Below the pieces are notes generated by a model. That model did not search any database. It saw nothing but the letters and a program-made list of their open reading frames with translations, and had not been told where the DNA came from. A program made the position numbers and the translations under genes. From positions 186,001 to 250,000 of the forward strand of contig NZ_QJRP01000005.1 in assembly GCF_003205295.1 (NCBI RefSeq): DNA of 64,000 nt. Direction: 5' to 3'. Below, in pieces: positions 10,945 through 21,320 of this stretch; positions within the stretch are counted from its first letter, which is position 1; the number at the start of each line of letters is the position of its first letter. Source of the DNA: Pseudomonas mosselii. Lineage in GTDB: Bacteria > Pseudomonadota > Gammaproteobacteria > Pseudomonadales > Pseudomonadaceae.

Positions 10945-10947
10945 CAC

Positions 10948-11628
10948 ATGACACGTCGTTTCTGGGTCACAGGAGCCAGCCACGGAGTTGGGCTGGCATT
11001 GGTTGGACAGTTGCTCGCATCGGGGCATCAGGTTGCCGCCAGTGGCAGGGATAGCCAGGAATTGGACTCACTGGGTCAACAGCACGGCGCACGCCTGTTG
11101 CGCCTTCCCGCCCCCTTGTCGCAAGCCAACCAACGGCTTCTGGCGAAGTGGGGCGCACTCGACAGCCTGATCATCAACGCCGGCACCTGCGACTACCTGC
11201 CAGACGCTTTAGGGGATGGGGAGGTGTTCGAGCAGATCATCAGCAGCAACCTGCTAGCCACGCAAGAGTGCCTGGCCGGCGCTCTGCCACTGCTGGCCAA
11301 GGGCGAGAAACCGCAGGTCATGGCCATCCTCAGCCGCTACTCGGCGTTGCAACTGTTCGAGCCGAACCAGCCGCTCAGTGGCGGCAACAGCCTGCCGAAG
11401 TGGTTGAGCGAGCAACGCAACGCCTTGCACGCGCTGGGCATCGACCTGACCGTGGTAGCGCCTCAATCGCTGAAAAACCCGGTGAGCTCGGTGCAGGCCA
11501 TTCCGCAGCCCTGGACGGCGCAAAGCGCAGCGCATGAGTTGCTGGCACGCCTGGATCAGCGCCAACCCGATCTGGTGCTCGAAGTGCTCGACCCTAGCGA
11601 ACTTTGGCCGCTGCCAGAGAACAGCTGA
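10948..11628 (+). CDS. SDR-family protein lacking the catalytic Tyr-x3-Lys
   Basis: The protein has 226 residues. It has the cofactor motif TGASHGVG (residues 8-15) and NAG (77-79) of classical short-chain dehydrogenases, and the helix IISSNLLATQ. Where the active-site Y-x3-K should follow the serine near residue 129, the sequence reads QPLSGGNSLPKWLSEQRNAL: there is no tyrosine in place. It may bind NAD(P) without normal catalysis or use another residue. It starts 3 bases after phrB and belongs to the photolyase operon. The same gene is present next to phrB in related pseudomonads as far as I recall. Function unknown. Confidence 0.8.
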   Translation: MTRRFWVTGASHGVGLALVGQLLASGHQVAASGRDSQELDSLGQQHGARLLRLPAPLSQANQRLLAKWGALDSLIINAGTCDYLPDALGDGEVFEQIISSNLLATQECLAGALPLLAKGEKPQVMAILSRYSALQLFEPNQPLSGGNSLPKWLSEQRNALHALGIDLTVVAPQSLKNPVSSVQAIPQPWTAQSAAHELLARLDQRQPDLVLEVLDPSELWPLPENS

Positions 11629-11637
11629 CCGCGCATT

Positions 11638-12435
11638 TCAAGGCAGGAAGCGCTGCACGCTGCCGGACTGGCTCCACAACAGCGGCAGCACCTGCTGCAA
11701 GCTATCTGGCTCGCCACTGCTCCAGAACGCCGTCGCCTGCGCCGGCCCTTCGCCGAGTAGCCCGCGAGCGTCCAGCAATCGTTGCAGTTGTCGCGCCACC
11801 GCAGCACCGGTGTCGATGATCGCCACATCTGCCGGCACCATCTCGGCCAGCATGGGCCGCAGGAACGGATAGTGGGTGCAGCCGAGGATCAGGGTGTCGC
11901 AACCGGCCGCCAGCAATGGCTTCACATAGCCCGACAGTAACTGGCGCAATTGCTCGCTGACCAGGTCCCCCGTCTCGATACGCTCGACCAGCCCAGGGCA
12001 AGGCTGGGTGATTACCCGCACATCGTTGGCGAAACGGTCGAGCAACGCGGCGAATTTGGCGCTCTGCAGGGTGCCGGTGGTAGCCAGCACGCCGACCACG
12101 CCGGAGCGGGTCGCCGCAGCCGCCGGCTTGACCGCTGGTTCCATGCCTACCAATGGCCAGTCCGGGTAGAGTTCGCGCAGGTCGGCCACCGCCGCCACTG
12201 TGGCCGTGTTGCAGGCCAGGACCAACGCCTTGGCGCCCTGCTCGTGGAAGAACCCCGCGATCAGCCGCAGGCGCTGGCGGATGTAGTCCGGGGACTTCTC
12301 GCCGTAGGGCACATGGCCGCTGTCGGCCAGGTAGAGCAAAGACTCGTTGGGCAGCAGGCGCTGGATTTCAGCCAGCACCGACAAACCGCCGACCCCGGAA
12401 TCCATCACGCCCACCGGCGCCGAGCGCTCAGCCAT
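11638..12435 (-). CDS. murI: Glutamate racemase
   Basis: This enzyme makes D-glutamate for peptidoglycan. The protein is 265 residues, the standard length. It carries the two catalytic cysteines in [13 protein letters not shown] and [11 protein letters not shown], and the N-terminal [11 protein letters not shown] motif. I chose the ATG at 12435 ([17 protein letters not shown]); a GTG at 12447 is in frame. It overlaps moeB by 8 bases and is last in the hemA operon. It converges with the phrB-operon SDR gene, with only 9 bases between the stops. Confidence 0.95.
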   Translation of the reverse strand: MAERSAPVGVMDSGVGGLSVLAEIQRLLPNESLLYLADSGHVPYGEKSPDYIRQRLRLIAGFFHEQGAKALVLACNTATVAAVADLRELYPDWPLVGMEPAVKPAAAATRSGVVGVLATTGTLQSAKFAALLDRFANDVRVITQPCPGLVERIETGDLVSEQLRQLLSGYVKPLLAAGCDTLILGCTHYPFLRPMLAEMVPADVAIIDTGAAVARQLQRLLDARGLLGEGPAQATAFWSSGEPDSLQQVLPLLWSQSGSVQRFLP

Positions 12436-13183
12436 GGCGACTGGCACACACGGTGCAGGCCGGGTCGCGCTTGACCCGCAGCTCGCGCATGCGGGTGCTC
12501 AGGGCATCAATCAACAGCAGGCGGCCAATCAGCGGCTCGCCGAAACCGGCTAGCAATTTCAGCGCTTCCAGTGCCTGCAGGCTGCCGACCAGCCCCACCA
12601 GCGGACCGATCACCCCGGCTTCGCTGCAGGTCAGCTCGGCCTCGCTGCCATGGCCATACAGGCAGTGGTAGCAGGGACTGGTGTCGCGGCGGGTATCGAA
12701 CACCGACAACTGCCCCTCGAGGCGGATCGCCGCGCCGCTGACCAACGGCTTGCCCGCAGCCACGCAGGCGGCATTGACCGCCTCGCGGGTGCCGAAGTTG
12801 TCGGAGCAGTCGAGCACCACATCGACCGCCGCCACCGCGGCGACCAGCGAATCCTCGTCCAGCGCCTGGCGATGGGCGAACAGGCCGATTTCCGGGTTGA
12901 TCGCCCGCAAACGCTTGATGGCCGAATCGACCTTGCTCATACCGACGCTGTCGCTGTCGTGTATCACCTGGCGCTGCAGGTTGGTCAGGTCGACCGTGTC
13001 GAAGTCGGCCAGGTGCAGCTCGCCAACGCCGGCTGCGGCCAGGTACAACGCCACTGGCGAACCCAGGCCGCCCAGGCCGATCACCAGGACCTTGCCGTGC
13101 TTCAGGCGCAGCTGGCCGTCGATGTCCACCTGCGACAGCAGGATCTGGCGGCTGTAGCGCAGCAGCTCCTGATCACTCAGCAT
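12428..13183 (-). CDS. moeB: Molybdopterin-synthase adenylyltransferase MoeB / ThiF-type E1-like enzyme
   Basis: The protein has 251 residues. It adenylates the C-terminus of a small ubiquitin-like sulfur carrier (MoaD or a relative). The ATP-binding loop [19 protein letters not shown] is followed by [15 protein letters not shown]. Two CxxC pairs, CYHC and CTVC, should bind zinc. No moaD or thiS gene is nearby, so the partner cannot be read from context. It overlaps prmC by 7 bases and murI by 8, which indicates tight co-translation within the hemA-prfA-prmC-moeB-murI operon, the arrangement known from Pseudomonas. Confidence 0.93.
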   Translation of the reverse strand: MLSDQELLRYSRQILLSQVDIDGQLRLKHGKVLVIGLGGLGSPVALYLAAAGVGELHLADFDTVDLTNLQRQVIHDSDSVGMSKVDSAIKRLRAINPEIGLFAHRQALDEDSLVAAVAAVDVVLDCSDNFGTREAVNAACVAAGKPLVSGAAIRLEGQLSVFDTRRDTSPCYHCLYGHGSEAELTCSEAGVIGPLVGLVGSLQALEALKLLAGFGEPLIGRLLLIDALSTRMRELRVKRDPACTVCASRHG

Positions 13184-14007
13184 GGCAGGCGCCCCAGGCT
13201 GATGCGTTCATGGCCGCCCAAGTCGACGCGGCTGGCCACGTCGATGAAACCGCCGGCGATCAGCAGCTCACGCACTGCGGGCGCCTGATCGTAACCATGC
13301 TCAAGCAGCAGCCAACCGCCAGGCAGCAGGTATTGCGGGGCCTGGGCGACGATAACGCGCAGGTCGTCCAGCCCGTCCTCACCAGCCACCAGGGCGCTAC
13401 TGGGTTCGAAGCGCACATCGCCGGCCACCAGGTGCGGGTCGGCGGCGCGGATGTAGGGGGGGTTGCTGAGAATCAAGTCGAAGCGCTCGCCATCGAGGGC
13501 GTCATACCAGTGGCTGGCACGCACCTGGACGTTACCCAGGCCGTGGCGCTGGCGATTGCGCTCGGCCAGCGCCACGGCCTCTTCGATACGGTCCACCGCG
13601 GTCACCTGCCAGGCCGGGCACTCGCTGGCCAGCGCCAGGGCAATGGCCCCTGTACCGGTGCCCAGATCCAGCACACGGGCCGGCTTGGCTGGGACCAACT
13701 CAAGCGCCGCTTCCACCAGCAGCTCGGTGTCCGGGCGCGGGATCAGCGTATGCGGCGCCACTTCCAGGTCGAGCTTCCAGAAGCCCTGCTGGCCCAGAAT
13801 GTAGGCCACCGGCTCACCGGCACGACGGCGCTCAAGATAGCCGGCGAACAGCTCGGCCGCCTCACTGCTGACGATACGCTCCGGCCAGGTGTGCAGGTAG
13901 CTGCGCGACTTGCCCAGGGCGGCGGCCAGGAGCAGCTCGGCGTCCAGCCGCTCGGTCGGCGAATCCGGCAGCTGCGCGTTGCGCAGCAGGCTGGCGATGA
14001 TGGTCAT
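13177..14007 (-). CDS. prmC: Peptide chain release factor N5-glutamine methyltransferase
   Basis: PrmC (HemK) methylates the glutamine of the GGQ motif of release factors. The protein has 276 residues, with an N-terminal helical domain, the SAM-binding motif VLDLGTGTGAIALALA and the catalytic ILSNPPYIRA (NPPY). Its start ATG follows the prfA stop without a gap (TGAATG), so the enzyme and its substrate RF1 are translated together. Confidence 0.96.
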   Translation of the reverse strand: MTIIASLLRNAQLPDSPTERLDAELLLAAALGKSRSYLHTWPERIVSSEAAELFAGYLERRRAGEPVAYILGQQGFWKLDLEVAPHTLIPRPDTELLVEAALELVPAKPARVLDLGTGTGAIALALASECPAWQVTAVDRIEEAVALAERNRQRHGLGNVQVRASHWYDALDGERFDLILSNPPYIRAADPHLVAGDVRFEPSSALVAGEDGLDDLRVIVAQAPQYLLPGGWLLLEHGYDQAPAVRELLIAGGFIDVASRVDLGGHERISLGRLPC

Positions 14008-15090
14008 TCAGTCCCCCAGGGCGGCCAGTTGATCGGCCTGGTATTCGGCCAGCAACGGCTCGATCACTGCGTCCACGCCACCGGCGAGGATATCGTCGAG
14101 CGAGTAGAGCGTCAGGTTGATGCGGTGGTCGGTGACCCGGCCCTGTGGATAGTTGTAGGTGCGGATGCGCTCGGAGCGGTCGCCCGAGCCGACCAGCAGC
14201 TTGCGCTCGCTGGCGATGGCGTTCTGCGCGGCGCTGGTCTGCATGTCGTTGAGCTTGGCCGACAGCCAGGACATGGCCCGGGCGCGGTTCTTGTGCTGCG
14301 AACGTTCTTCCTGGCACTCGACCACGATGCCGGTGGGCAAGTGGGTGATGCGGATGGCCGAGTCGGTCTTGTTGACGTGCTGGCCACCGGCGCCGGATGC
14401 GCGGTAGGTGTCCACTCGCAGGTCGGCGGGGTTGATCTCGATGGCTACCTGCTCGTCGGGCTCGGGCAGTACCGCGACGGTGCAGGCCGAGGTGTGGATA
14501 CGGCCCTGGGATTCGGTCTCGGGCACGCGCTGCACGCGGTGGGCGCCGGACTCAAACTTCAGCTTGCCGTAGACGCTGTCGCCTTCAACCCGGGCGATGA
14601 TCTCCTTGTAGCCGCCGTGCTCGCCTTCGTTTTCAGAAAGGATCTCCAGGCGCCAGCCGCGTTTCTCGGCATAGCGCGAGTACATGCGGAACAGATCGCC
14701 GGAGAAGATCGCCGCCTCGTCGCCACCAGTGCCGGCGCGGATTTCCAGGAACACGTTGCGCCCGTCGTTGGGGTCCTTGGGCAGCAGCATGCGCTGCAGT
14801 TGCGACTCCAGGCCCACCAACTGCTCTTTCGCTTCACGCACTTCCTCGACCGCCATCTCGCGCAGGTCGGGGTCGGCGTCCTTGAGCAGCGCCTGGGCGC
14901 CCTCTAGGTCGTCCTGGACCTTGCGCCAGCCTTGATAGCAGGCGATCACAGGCTCGACTTCGGCGTACTCGCGAGAGTAGGCGCGAAAGCGCGTCTGGTC
15001 GGAAATGACTTCGGCGTCACCAAGCAGCGCGGTGAGTTCCTCGAAGCGATCCTGGAGCGTGTCCAGTTTGTTCAGCAGCGACGCTTTCAT
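14008..15090 (-). CDS. prfA: Peptide chain release factor 1
   Basis: RF1 recognises UAA and UAG stop codons and triggers peptide release. The protein is 360 residues, full length. It contains the GGQ loop in [16 protein letters not shown], whose glutamine is the PrmC target, and the [15 protein letters not shown] region that carries the codon-recognition tripeptide. It overlaps the hemA end by 4 bases (ATGA) and abuts prmC. Confidence 0.97.
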   Translation of the reverse strand: MKASLLNKLDTLQDRFEELTALLGDAEVISDQTRFRAYSREYAEVEPVIACYQGWRKVQDDLEGAQALLKDADPDLREMAVEEVREAKEQLVGLESQLQRMLLPKDPNDGRNVFLEIRAGTGGDEAAIFSGDLFRMYSRYAEKRGWRLEILSENEGEHGGYKEIIARVEGDSVYGKLKFESGAHRVQRVPETESQGRIHTSACTVAVLPEPDEQVAIEINPADLRVDTYRASGAGGQHVNKTDSAIRITHLPTGIVVECQEERSQHKNRARAMSWLSAKLNDMQTSAAQNAIASERKLLVGSGDRSERIRTYNYPQGRVTDHRINLTLYSLDDILAGGVDAVIEPLLAEYQADQLAALGD

Positions 15091-16364
15091 TGCGGGGTTT
15101 TGTCCGTCGAGCCCTCGTGGAGGGCGAAGAGTTCCTGGGCCATGGCCAGCGCATCGAGGCGGCCTTCGGCGGAGAGCTTTTTCAGTTGCACGCTAGGGGC
15201 GTGCAGGAGCTTGTTGGTCAGGCCCCGGGCCAGTTGCATGAGCACGTCCTCGGGGTTGCCGCCATTGGCCAGCAGGCGCTGGGCCTTTTGCAGTTCTTCG
15301 TCACGCAGGCGCTCGCTCTGCTGGCGGTAGGCCTTGAGCACGTCCACCGCCGCCAGCTCGCGCAGGCGCGCCATGAAGTCGTCGGCGCCGGCCGAGACCA
15401 GCTCCTCGGCGGCCTGGGCCGCGCCCTGGCGGCTCTTGAGGTTTTCCGCGACCACGTCATGCAGGTCGTCGACGGTATAGAGGTAGACGTCGTCCAACTC
15501 GCCCACCTGCGGCTCGATGTCACGCGGCACGGCGATGTCGACCATGAAGATCGGCTTGTGCCGGCGCTGCTTCAGCGCGCTCTCCACCGCGCCCTTGCCG
15601 AGAATCGGCAGCTGGCTGGCGGTGGAACTGATGACGATGTCGCTGTTGGCCAGTTCCTGCGGAATGTCCGAGAGCAGCACGGCGTGGGCGCCAAACTGCT
15701 CGGCAAGGATGCTTGCGCGCTCGAGGGTGCGGTTGGCCACGACGATACGGCGCACACCCTGCTCATGCAGGTGACGGGCGACCAGGGTAATGGTCTCGCC
15801 GGCACCGATCAGCAGCGCCTGGCTGCGGCCCAGGTCGGAGAAGATCTGCCTGGCCAGACTGACCGCGGCAAACGCCACCGAGACCGGGTTCTCGCCGATG
15901 GCGGTATCGGTACGCACCTGCTTGGCGGCGCTGAAGGTGGCCTGGAACAGGCGCCCGAGCAGCGGCCCGACGGTGCCGGCCTCGCGGGCCACGGCGTAGG
16001 CCGACTTCATCTGGCCGAGGATCTGCGGCTCGCCGAGCACCAGCGAATCGAGGCCGGAGGCCACGCGCATCATGTGCCGGACCGCGTCGTGTTCCTCGTG
16101 GACATAAGCGCTGGCGCGCAGTTCGTCGAGGCTCAGTTGGTGGTAGTCGGCCAGCCATTGCAGCACGGCGTCGGCGGCAAGGTGGTCCTGCTCTATATAC
16201 AGTTCGCTGCGGTTGCAGGTGGACAGGATCGCCGCCTCGCGGCTGGCGGTCAGTCGGCAGAGCTGCTGCAGGGCATCGACCAGTTGCTCGGGCGTAAACG
16301 CCACGCGCTCGCGTACGTCTACCGAGGCAGTCTTATGGTTGATACCAAGTGCAAGAAAGGCCAT
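15087..16364 (-). CDS. hemA: Glutamyl-tRNA reductase
   Basis: HemA reduces glutamyl-tRNA to glutamate-1-semialdehyde, the first committed step of tetrapyrrole synthesis. The protein has 425 residues. It begins [20 protein letters not shown], the catalytic cysteine lies in [11 protein letters not shown], and NADPH binding is at [16 protein letters not shown]. It is first gene of the operon with prfA and prmC, as in many gammaproteobacteria. Its upstream region is unusual, with hexanucleotide tracts from 16484 that may sit within or near the promoter. Confidence 0.97.
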   Translation of the reverse strand: MAFLALGINHKTASVDVRERVAFTPEQLVDALQQLCRLTASREAAILSTCNRSELYIEQDHLAADAVLQWLADYHQLSLDELRASAYVHEEHDAVRHMMRVASGLDSLVLGEPQILGQMKSAYAVAREAGTVGPLLGRLFQATFSAAKQVRTDTAIGENPVSVAFAAVSLARQIFSDLGRSQALLIGAGETITLVARHLHEQGVRRIVVANRTLERASILAEQFGAHAVLLSDIPQELANSDIVISSTASQLPILGKGAVESALKQRRHKPIFMVDIAVPRDIEPQVGELDDVYLYTVDDLHDVVAENLKSRQGAAQAAEELVSAGADDFMARLRELAAVDVLKAYRQQSERLRDEELQKAQRLLANGGNPEDVLMQLARGLTNKLLHAPSVQLKKLSAEGRLDALAMAQELFALHEGSTDKTPQ

Positions 16365-16483
16365 GCAAGGTCGCTGGTTGGGACGTGAAGCCGATAATTG
16401 TCCTACTTCGCAGGTTTTAGAACAACCACCGTTCGCTATTGTGGCGATGCGGCATGCCTATCGCCCCGCACCATCACCCTTCC

Positions 16484-16544
<61 letters not shown>

Positions 16545-16609
16545 TCAGGAGTCTAGCGCCATACCCCGCTAGCGACAGCTGCGCCAGTCCAGGCGCCGCC
16601 CGTACCTTC

Positions 16610-16648
16610 GCGACTTCAGAAGACCTGCGCTCGGCCTCCTGAAGTCGC
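16610..16648. other. Perfect 10-bp inverted repeat between the hexanucleotide tracts
   Basis: GCGACTTCAG at 16610-16619 pairs with CTGAAGTCGC at 16639-16648 across a 19-base loop. There is no T run, so it does not look like a terminator. It sits almost midway between the two tandem tracts and may be an operator or a cruciform-forming element. Confidence 0.6.
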
Positions 16649-16699
16649 AATTGGCGTTGCCTGAACTACCGCGCGCTTAGAAGCAAAAGCAAAAACAAC

Positions 16700-16758
16700 G
16701 GCAAGGGCAAGGGCAAGGGCAAGGGCAAGGGCAAGGGCAAGGGCAAGGGCAAGGGCAG
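16700..16758. repeat. Hexanucleotide tract (GGCAAG)9 plus a partial copy
   Basis: Nine GGCAAG units span 16700-16753, followed by GGCAG. Read on the other strand this is (CTTGCC)n, which differs from the first tract (TTGCCG)n by one base per unit. The two tracts are therefore imperfect inverted copies. This tract lies 150 bases upstream of the TPR lipoprotein gene. Confidence 0.95.
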
Positions 16759-16907
16759 GATGCCATGAGTGGTTGCGAACCACCGCTCCGGCTCATTGTC
16801 CCTATACTCCGAAGCACCGCTTCACACCACGACCTTCGCAGGTGGGTTTGCCATCGCGCTTGTGTCATCATGCTCCGACCGCCGGTTTAGCCCCTTTATA
16901 AGCCTCT

Positions 16908-18629
16908 ATGAACAAATCCTACGCATTGCTGCTTGCCCTCGCCCTGCTTCAAGGCTGCCAGAGCCTGGCCCCGAAGACGGACGCCCAGTCGCCCGCCGTC
17001 GACGCCGGCAAGAGCGCGGAAAAGCCCGTGGTGTACGGATCGTTCAAGCAGGAAACCCTGTACAGCCTGCTGGTGGCGGAGCTGGCCGGCCAGCGTAACC
17101 GCTTCGACATCGCCCTGGCCAACTACGTCGACCAGGCCGAGAAGACCCAGGATCCGGCCGTCTCCGAGCGTGCCTATCGCATCGCCGAATACCTCGGAGC
17201 CGACGAACCAGCCCTGGACACCGCGCTGATCTGGGCCCGCAACGACCCGCAGAACCTCGACGCCCAGCGTGCCGCGGCCATCCAGCTGGCCCGCTCCGGA
17301 CGCTACGACGACTCCATGACCTATATGGAAAAGGTGCTGCAGGGCCAGGGCGACACCCACTTCGATTTCCTTGCCCTGGCGGCCGCCGAGACCGACCAGA
17401 GCACCCGCGACGGCCTGATGCAGAGCTTCGACCGCCTGCTGGTGAAATACCCCGACAATGGCCAGCTGGTGTTCGGCAAGGCCCTGTTGCTTAACCAGGA
17501 CGACAAGCCGCAACAGGCCCTCGACCTGCTTGAGGCCCACCCGCCGCAGAACGGCGAGATCGCCCCGGTGCTGCTGCGCGCCCGCCTGTTGCAGGCCCTG
17601 GACCGCGGCCCCGAGGCACTGCCGCTGCTGCGTGGGGCGATCCGCGACAATCCCGAGGACAAGCGCCTGCGCCTGACCTACGCCCGTACCCTGGTCGAGC
17701 AGGACCGCATCAACGACGCCAAGGCCGAGTTCGAGAGCCTGCTGCAGCAATACCCCGAAGACGACGAGATCCGCTACTCGCTGGCCCTGGTATGCCTGGA
17801 AACCAAGCACTGGGACGAAGCCGAAGGCTACCTGCAGGAGCTGGTCGAGCGTGACGCCAACGTCGACGCCGCCCACCTCAACCTGGGTCGCATCCGCGAA
17901 GAGCGCAGCCAGCCGGCCGCAGCCCTGCGCGAATACGCCCTGGTTGGCCCCGGCCCGGACTACCTGCCGGCGCAACTGCGCCAGGCCGATATCCTCATTG
18001 CCAACGGCCGCAGCGCCGAAGCCTCGCGGATACTCGCCGAAGCCCGTGAGGCCCAGCCGGACTACGCCATCCAGCTGTACCTGATCGAAGCCGAAAGCCT
18101 GGGCAACAACGGCAAGGAGGCCCAGGCCGCCCAGGTACTGGAGCAGGCGATCAAGCGCTACCCGGACGACCTCAACCTGCTCTACACCCGCGCCATGCTC
18201 GCCGAGAAGCGCAACGACCTGGCGCAGATGGAGAAAGACCTGCGCGCCATCCTCGCCCGCGAGCCGGAAAACGCCATGGCCCTCAACGCCCTGGGCTACA
18301 CCTTGGCCGACCGCACCACCCGCTACAGCGAAGCCAAGGCACTGATCGACAAGGCCCACCAGCTCACCCCGGACGACCCGGCGGTGCTCGACAGCCTGGG
18401 CTGGGTGGCCTATCGCATGGGCAACCTCGAGGAAGCCGAACGCCAGCTGCGCCAGGCCTTCGAGCGCTTCCCCGACCACGAAGTCGCCGCCCACCTGGGC
18501 GAAGTCCTCTGGGCCAACGGCAAGCGCCGCGAAGCCCGCCAAGTCTGGGCCAAGGGCTTCGAAGCCCAGGCCGACAGCCCCATCCTGCGCAAGACCCTGC
18601 TGCGCCTGACCGGATCCGAGAGCCTTTAA
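16908..18629 (+). CDS. TPR-repeat lipoprotein (PA4667-like)
   Basis: The protein has 573 residues. A signal peptide ends in the lipobox LLQGC, giving a lipid-anchored cysteine near residue 17. Residue Q at +2 suggests outer-membrane sorting. The remainder is a solenoid of tetratricopeptide repeats, clearest at ALGYTLADRTTRYSEAKALI and LDSLGWVAYRMGNLEEAERQ. The family is conserved upstream of lolB in Pseudomonas and is thought to help envelope assembly or protein transport. lolB follows after 3 bases, so the two form an operon with ispE. Start chosen at the only ATG before the signal peptide. Confidence 0.88.
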   Translation: MNKSYALLLALALLQGCQSLAPKTDAQSPAVDAGKSAEKPVVYGSFKQETLYSLLVAELAGQRNRFDIALANYVDQAEKTQDPAVSERAYRIAEYLGADEPALDTALIWARNDPQNLDAQRAAAIQLARSGRYDDSMTYMEKVLQGQGDTHFDFLALAAAETDQSTRDGLMQSFDRLLVKYPDNGQLVFGKALLLNQDDKPQQALDLLEAHPPQNGEIAPVLLRARLLQALDRGPEALPLLRGAIRDNPEDKRLRLTYARTLVEQDRINDAKAEFESLLQQYPEDDEIRYSLALVCLETKHWDEAEGYLQELVERDANVDAAHLNLGRIREERSQPAAALREYALVGPGPDYLPAQLRQADILIANGRSAEASRILAEAREAQPDYAIQLYLIEAESLGNNGKEAQAAQVLEQAIKRYPDDLNLLYTRAMLAEKRNDLAQMEKDLRAILAREPENAMALNALGYTLADRTTRYSEAKALIDKAHQLTPDDPAVLDSLGWVAYRMGNLEEAERQLRQAFERFPDHEVAAHLGEVLWANGKRREARQVWAKGFEAQADSPILRKTLLRLTGSESL

Positions 18630-18632
18630 ACC

Positions 18633-19250
18633 ATGTTCCTGCGTCATTGCATCACCTTCACCCTCATCGCCCTGCTCGCCGGTTGCGCCGGCTTCGGCAG
18701 CAAGGAAGCCGTACAGGGCCAGGGCAACCCGCAGCTGTGGCGCGAGCACAAGCAGCAACTGGGCAGCCTCGACGGCTGGCAGATCAACGGCAAGGTCGGT
18801 ATCCGCGCCCCGCGCGACTCCGGCAGCGGCACCCTGTTCTGGCTGCAACGTCAGGACTACTACGACATCCGCCTGGCCGGCCCCCTGGGCCGCGGCGCGG
18901 CGCGCCTGACCGGGCGCCCCGGTGGCGTGGTACTGGAAGTCGCCAACCAGGGCCGCTACGAGGCCGTCAACCCCGAGGCGCTGCTGGAAGAGCAACTGGG
19001 CTGGCGCCTGCCGGTGTCGCACCTGGTCTGGTGGGTGCGCGGCCTGCCCGCCCCGGACAGCAAGAGCCAGCTGACCCTCGACGGCGACAGCCGCCTGGCC
19101 AGCCTTCACCAGGATGGCTGGCAGGTCGAGTACCTGAGCTATGTGGAGCAAAACGGCTACTGGCTGCCCGAGCGCCTCAAGCTGCACGGCGAGAACATCG
19201 ACGTGACCCTGGTGGTCAAGGACTGGCAGCCACGCCAGCTGGGGCACTGA
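18633..19250 (+). CDS. lolB: Outer-membrane lipoprotein LolB
   Basis: LolB accepts lipoproteins from periplasmic LolA and inserts them into the outer membrane. The protein has 205 residues, is itself a lipoprotein ([10 protein letters not shown] lipobox), and carries the [15 protein letters not shown] start of its beta-barrel and the [14 protein letters not shown] region. It lies between the TPR lipoprotein and ispE, with 3- and 4-base gaps. Confidence 0.94.
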   Translation: MFLRHCITFTLIALLAGCAGFGSKEAVQGQGNPQLWREHKQQLGSLDGWQINGKVGIRAPRDSGSGTLFWLQRQDYYDIRLAGPLGRGAARLTGRPGGVVLEVANQGRYEAVNPEALLEEQLGWRLPVSHLVWWVRGLPAPDSKSQLTLDGDSRLASLHQDGWQVEYLSYVEQNGYWLPERLKLHGENIDVTLVVKDWQPRQLGH

Positions 19251-19254
19251 GACA

Positions 19255-20115
19255 ATGCACAAGCTGACCCTGCCCGCCCCGGCCAAGCTCAACCTCTGGC
19301 TGCACATCACCGGCCGCCGCGCCGACGGCTACCACGAGCTGGAAACCGTGTTCCAGTTTCTCGAGCACGGCGACGAGCTGAGCTTCACCCTGCGCGAGGA
19401 CGGCCAAATCCGCCTGCAGACCGAAATTGAAGGCGTGCCCCACGACAGCAACCTGATCGTCCGCGCCGCGCGTCTGCTGCAGGCACAATCCGCCACCCCG
19501 CTCGGCGCCGACATCTGGCTGCACAAGGTGCTGCCCATGGGCGGCGGCATCGGCGGCGGCAGCTCGGACGCTGCCACCACCCTGCTGGCGCTCGCGCACC
19601 TCTGGCAGCTGGACTGGGACGAAGACCGCCTGGCGACCCTGGGCCTGTCGCTCGGCGCCGATGTGCCGGTGTTCGTCCGCGGCCACGCGGCCTTCGCCCA
19701 GGGTGTCGGCGAACAGCTGACCCCGGTCGACCCCGAGGAACCCTGGTATGTCGTGCTGGTGCCGCAAGTGTCTGTCAGCACAGCGGAAATTTTTTCGCAT
19801 CCGGAGTTGACACGTGATTCCCTCCCCCTTAAGATGCGCCCCGTTCCCGAGGGAAACAGTCGAAATGACTGCCAACCGGTAGTAGAGCAACGGTATCCTG
19901 AAGTTCGCAATGCGCTGATTTCACTGGGTAAATTCACCGAAGCCCGAATGACCGGAACTGGAAGTTGTGTGTTTGGGGCCTTCCCAAGCAAAGCCGAAGC
20001 TGATAAAGTTCTGGCCCTTCTTTCAGAGACCCAAACAGGGTTTGTGGCGAAAGGAAGCAATGTTTCGATGTTGCATCGCAAGCTGCAAGTTCTGATCAAG
20101 AAGTCGAGTTCATAA
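19255..20115 (+). CDS. ispE: 4-diphosphocytidyl-2-C-methyl-D-erythritol kinase
   Basis: This GHMP kinase phosphorylates CDP-methylerythritol in the MEP isoprenoid pathway. The protein has 286 residues. It begins with the [21 protein letters not shown] signature, and the ATP loop [17 protein letters not shown] is intact. The last third (from about 19780) has lower GC and less biased codons than the first part. The order lolB-ispE-tRNA-Gln-prs is the usual one for gammaproteobacteria. Confidence 0.96.
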   Translation: MHKLTLPAPAKLNLWLHITGRRADGYHELETVFQFLEHGDELSFTLREDGQIRLQTEIEGVPHDSNLIVRAARLLQAQSATPLGADIWLHKVLPMGGGIGGGSSDAATTLLALAHLWQLDWDEDRLATLGLSLGADVPVFVRGHAAFAQGVGEQLTPVDPEEPWYVVLVPQVSVSTAEIFSHPELTRDSLPLKMRPVPEGNSRNDCQPVVEQRYPEVRNALISLGKFTEARMTGTGSCVFGAFPSKAEADKVLALLSETQTGFVAKGSNVSMLHRKLQVLIKKSSS

Positions 20116-20135
20116 GAATTCGCAGCAACAGATAC

Positions 20136-20210
20136 AGGGGCGTCGCCAAGCGGTAAGGCAGCAGGTTTTGATCCTGCCATGCGTTGGTTCGAATCCAGCC
20201 GCCCCTGCCA
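20136..20210 (+). tRNA. tRNA-Gln (anticodon TTG)
   Basis: The acceptor stem AGGGGCG pairs with CGCCCCT. The anticodon stem GCAGG/CCTGC encloses the loop TTTTGAT with anticodon TTG. The TTGGTTCGAATCCAG arm is canonical. The CCA end is encoded. It lies 20 bases after ispE and just before prs, the conserved position. Confidence 0.97.
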
Positions 20211-20255
20211 TTTCTTATACTCATCCAGGTTACCCTCAGCCTTCAGGTACTGCGC

Positions 20256-21197
20256 GTGTCCAAGATGATGGTCTTCACGGGGAATGCCAACCCCGATCTG
20301 GCTCGGCGTGTCGTACGTCAGCTGCATATTCCACTGGGTGATGTTTCTGTCGGTAAATTCTCCGACGGCGAAATCAGTGCTGAAATCAATGAAAATGTCC
20401 GCGGTAAGGACGTCTTCATCATTCAGCCCACCTGTGCTCCAACCAACGACAATCTGATGGAACTGGTCGTGATGGCAGATGCCTTCCGCCGCTCCTCAGC
20501 GTCGCGAATCACCGCCGTGATTCCCTACTTCGGATACGCCCGCCAGGACCGCCGTCCGCGTTCGGCACGTGTAGCCATCAGCGCCAAAGTCGTCGCTGAC
20601 ATGCTCACTGTCGTGGGTATCGACCGTGTACTCACCGTCGACCTGCACGCTGACCAGATCCAGGGTTTCTTCGATATCCCCGTCGACAACATCTACGGCT
20701 CGCCCGTACTGGTCGACGACATCGAAGACCAGCGTTTCGAGAACCTGATGATCGTTTCCCCGGACATCGGTGGTGTGGTGCGTGCTCGCGCCGTCGCCAA
20801 GTCCCTGGGCGTCGATCTCGGGATCATCGACAAGCGCCGCGAAAAGGCTAACCACTCCGAGGTTATGCACATCATCGGCGACGTCGAGGGACGCACCTGC
20901 ATCCTGGTAGACGACATGGTCGACACCGCCGGCACCCTGTGCCACGCGGCCAAGGCCCTGAAAGAACACGGTGCCGCCAAGGTCTACGCCTATTGCACGC
21001 ACCCTGTCCTGTCGGGCCGCGCGATCGAGAACATCGAGAAGTCGGTACTGGACGAGCTGGTGGTGACCAACACCGTGCCGCTGTCCGCCGCTGCTCAAGC
21101 CTGTGACCGTATCCGCCAGCTGGATATCGCACCGGTTGTCGCTGAAGCGGTACGCCGCATCAGCAACGAAGAATCGATCAGCGCGATGTTCCGCTAA
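20256..21197 (+). CDS. prs: Ribose-phosphate pyrophosphokinase
   Basis: The enzyme makes PRPP from ribose-5-phosphate and ATP, which feeds hpt and upp in this window as well as de novo nucleotide synthesis. From the GTG start at 20256 the protein is 313 residues ([18 protein letters not shown]), the known Pseudomonas length. The longer open frame to 20184 would run into tRNA-Gln. Ribose-phosphate and PRPP motifs [20 protein letters not shown] and [14 protein letters not shown] are intact. CAGG stands about 9 bases before the GTG. Confidence 0.96.
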   Translation: MSKMMVFTGNANPDLARRVVRQLHIPLGDVSVGKFSDGEISAEINENVRGKDVFIIQPTCAPTNDNLMELVVMADAFRRSSASRITAVIPYFGYARQDRRPRSARVAISAKVVADMLTVVGIDRVLTVDLHADQIQGFFDIPVDNIYGSPVLVDDIEDQRFENLMIVSPDIGGVVRARAVAKSLGVDLGIIDKRREKANHSEVMHIIGDVEGRTCILVDDMVDTAGTLCHAAKALKEHGAAKVYAYCTHPVLSGRAIENIEKSVLDELVVTNTVPLSAAAQACDRIRQLDIAPVVAEAVRRISNEESISAMFR

Positions 21198-21221
21198 GCG
21201 GAACACTCGCTGACGAAAAGC

Positions 21222-21260
21222 GCCCCGCCCCAACACTGGTTGTTGGGGCGGGGCTTTTTT
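21222..21260 (+). terminator. Rho-independent terminator between prs and rplY
   Basis: A 14-bp stem GCCCCGCCCCAACA with its exact complement, a 5-base loop and a run of six T. It is very strong and should separate prs from rplY-pth-ychF. Confidence 0.95.
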
Positions 21261-21320
21261 GCCATCCCCGTCTGGCGCTGGTCGCAAACGCCTTTCGGGA
21301 GGCTAATTTGGAGAAACAAA

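Noticed and set aside
16896-19310. 804-codon open frame on the minus strand opposite the TPR-lolB genes
   Set aside because: It mirrors highly biased coding sequence of the TPR and lolB genes on the other strand, as do similar long minus-strand frames at 30670-33087 and elsewhere.
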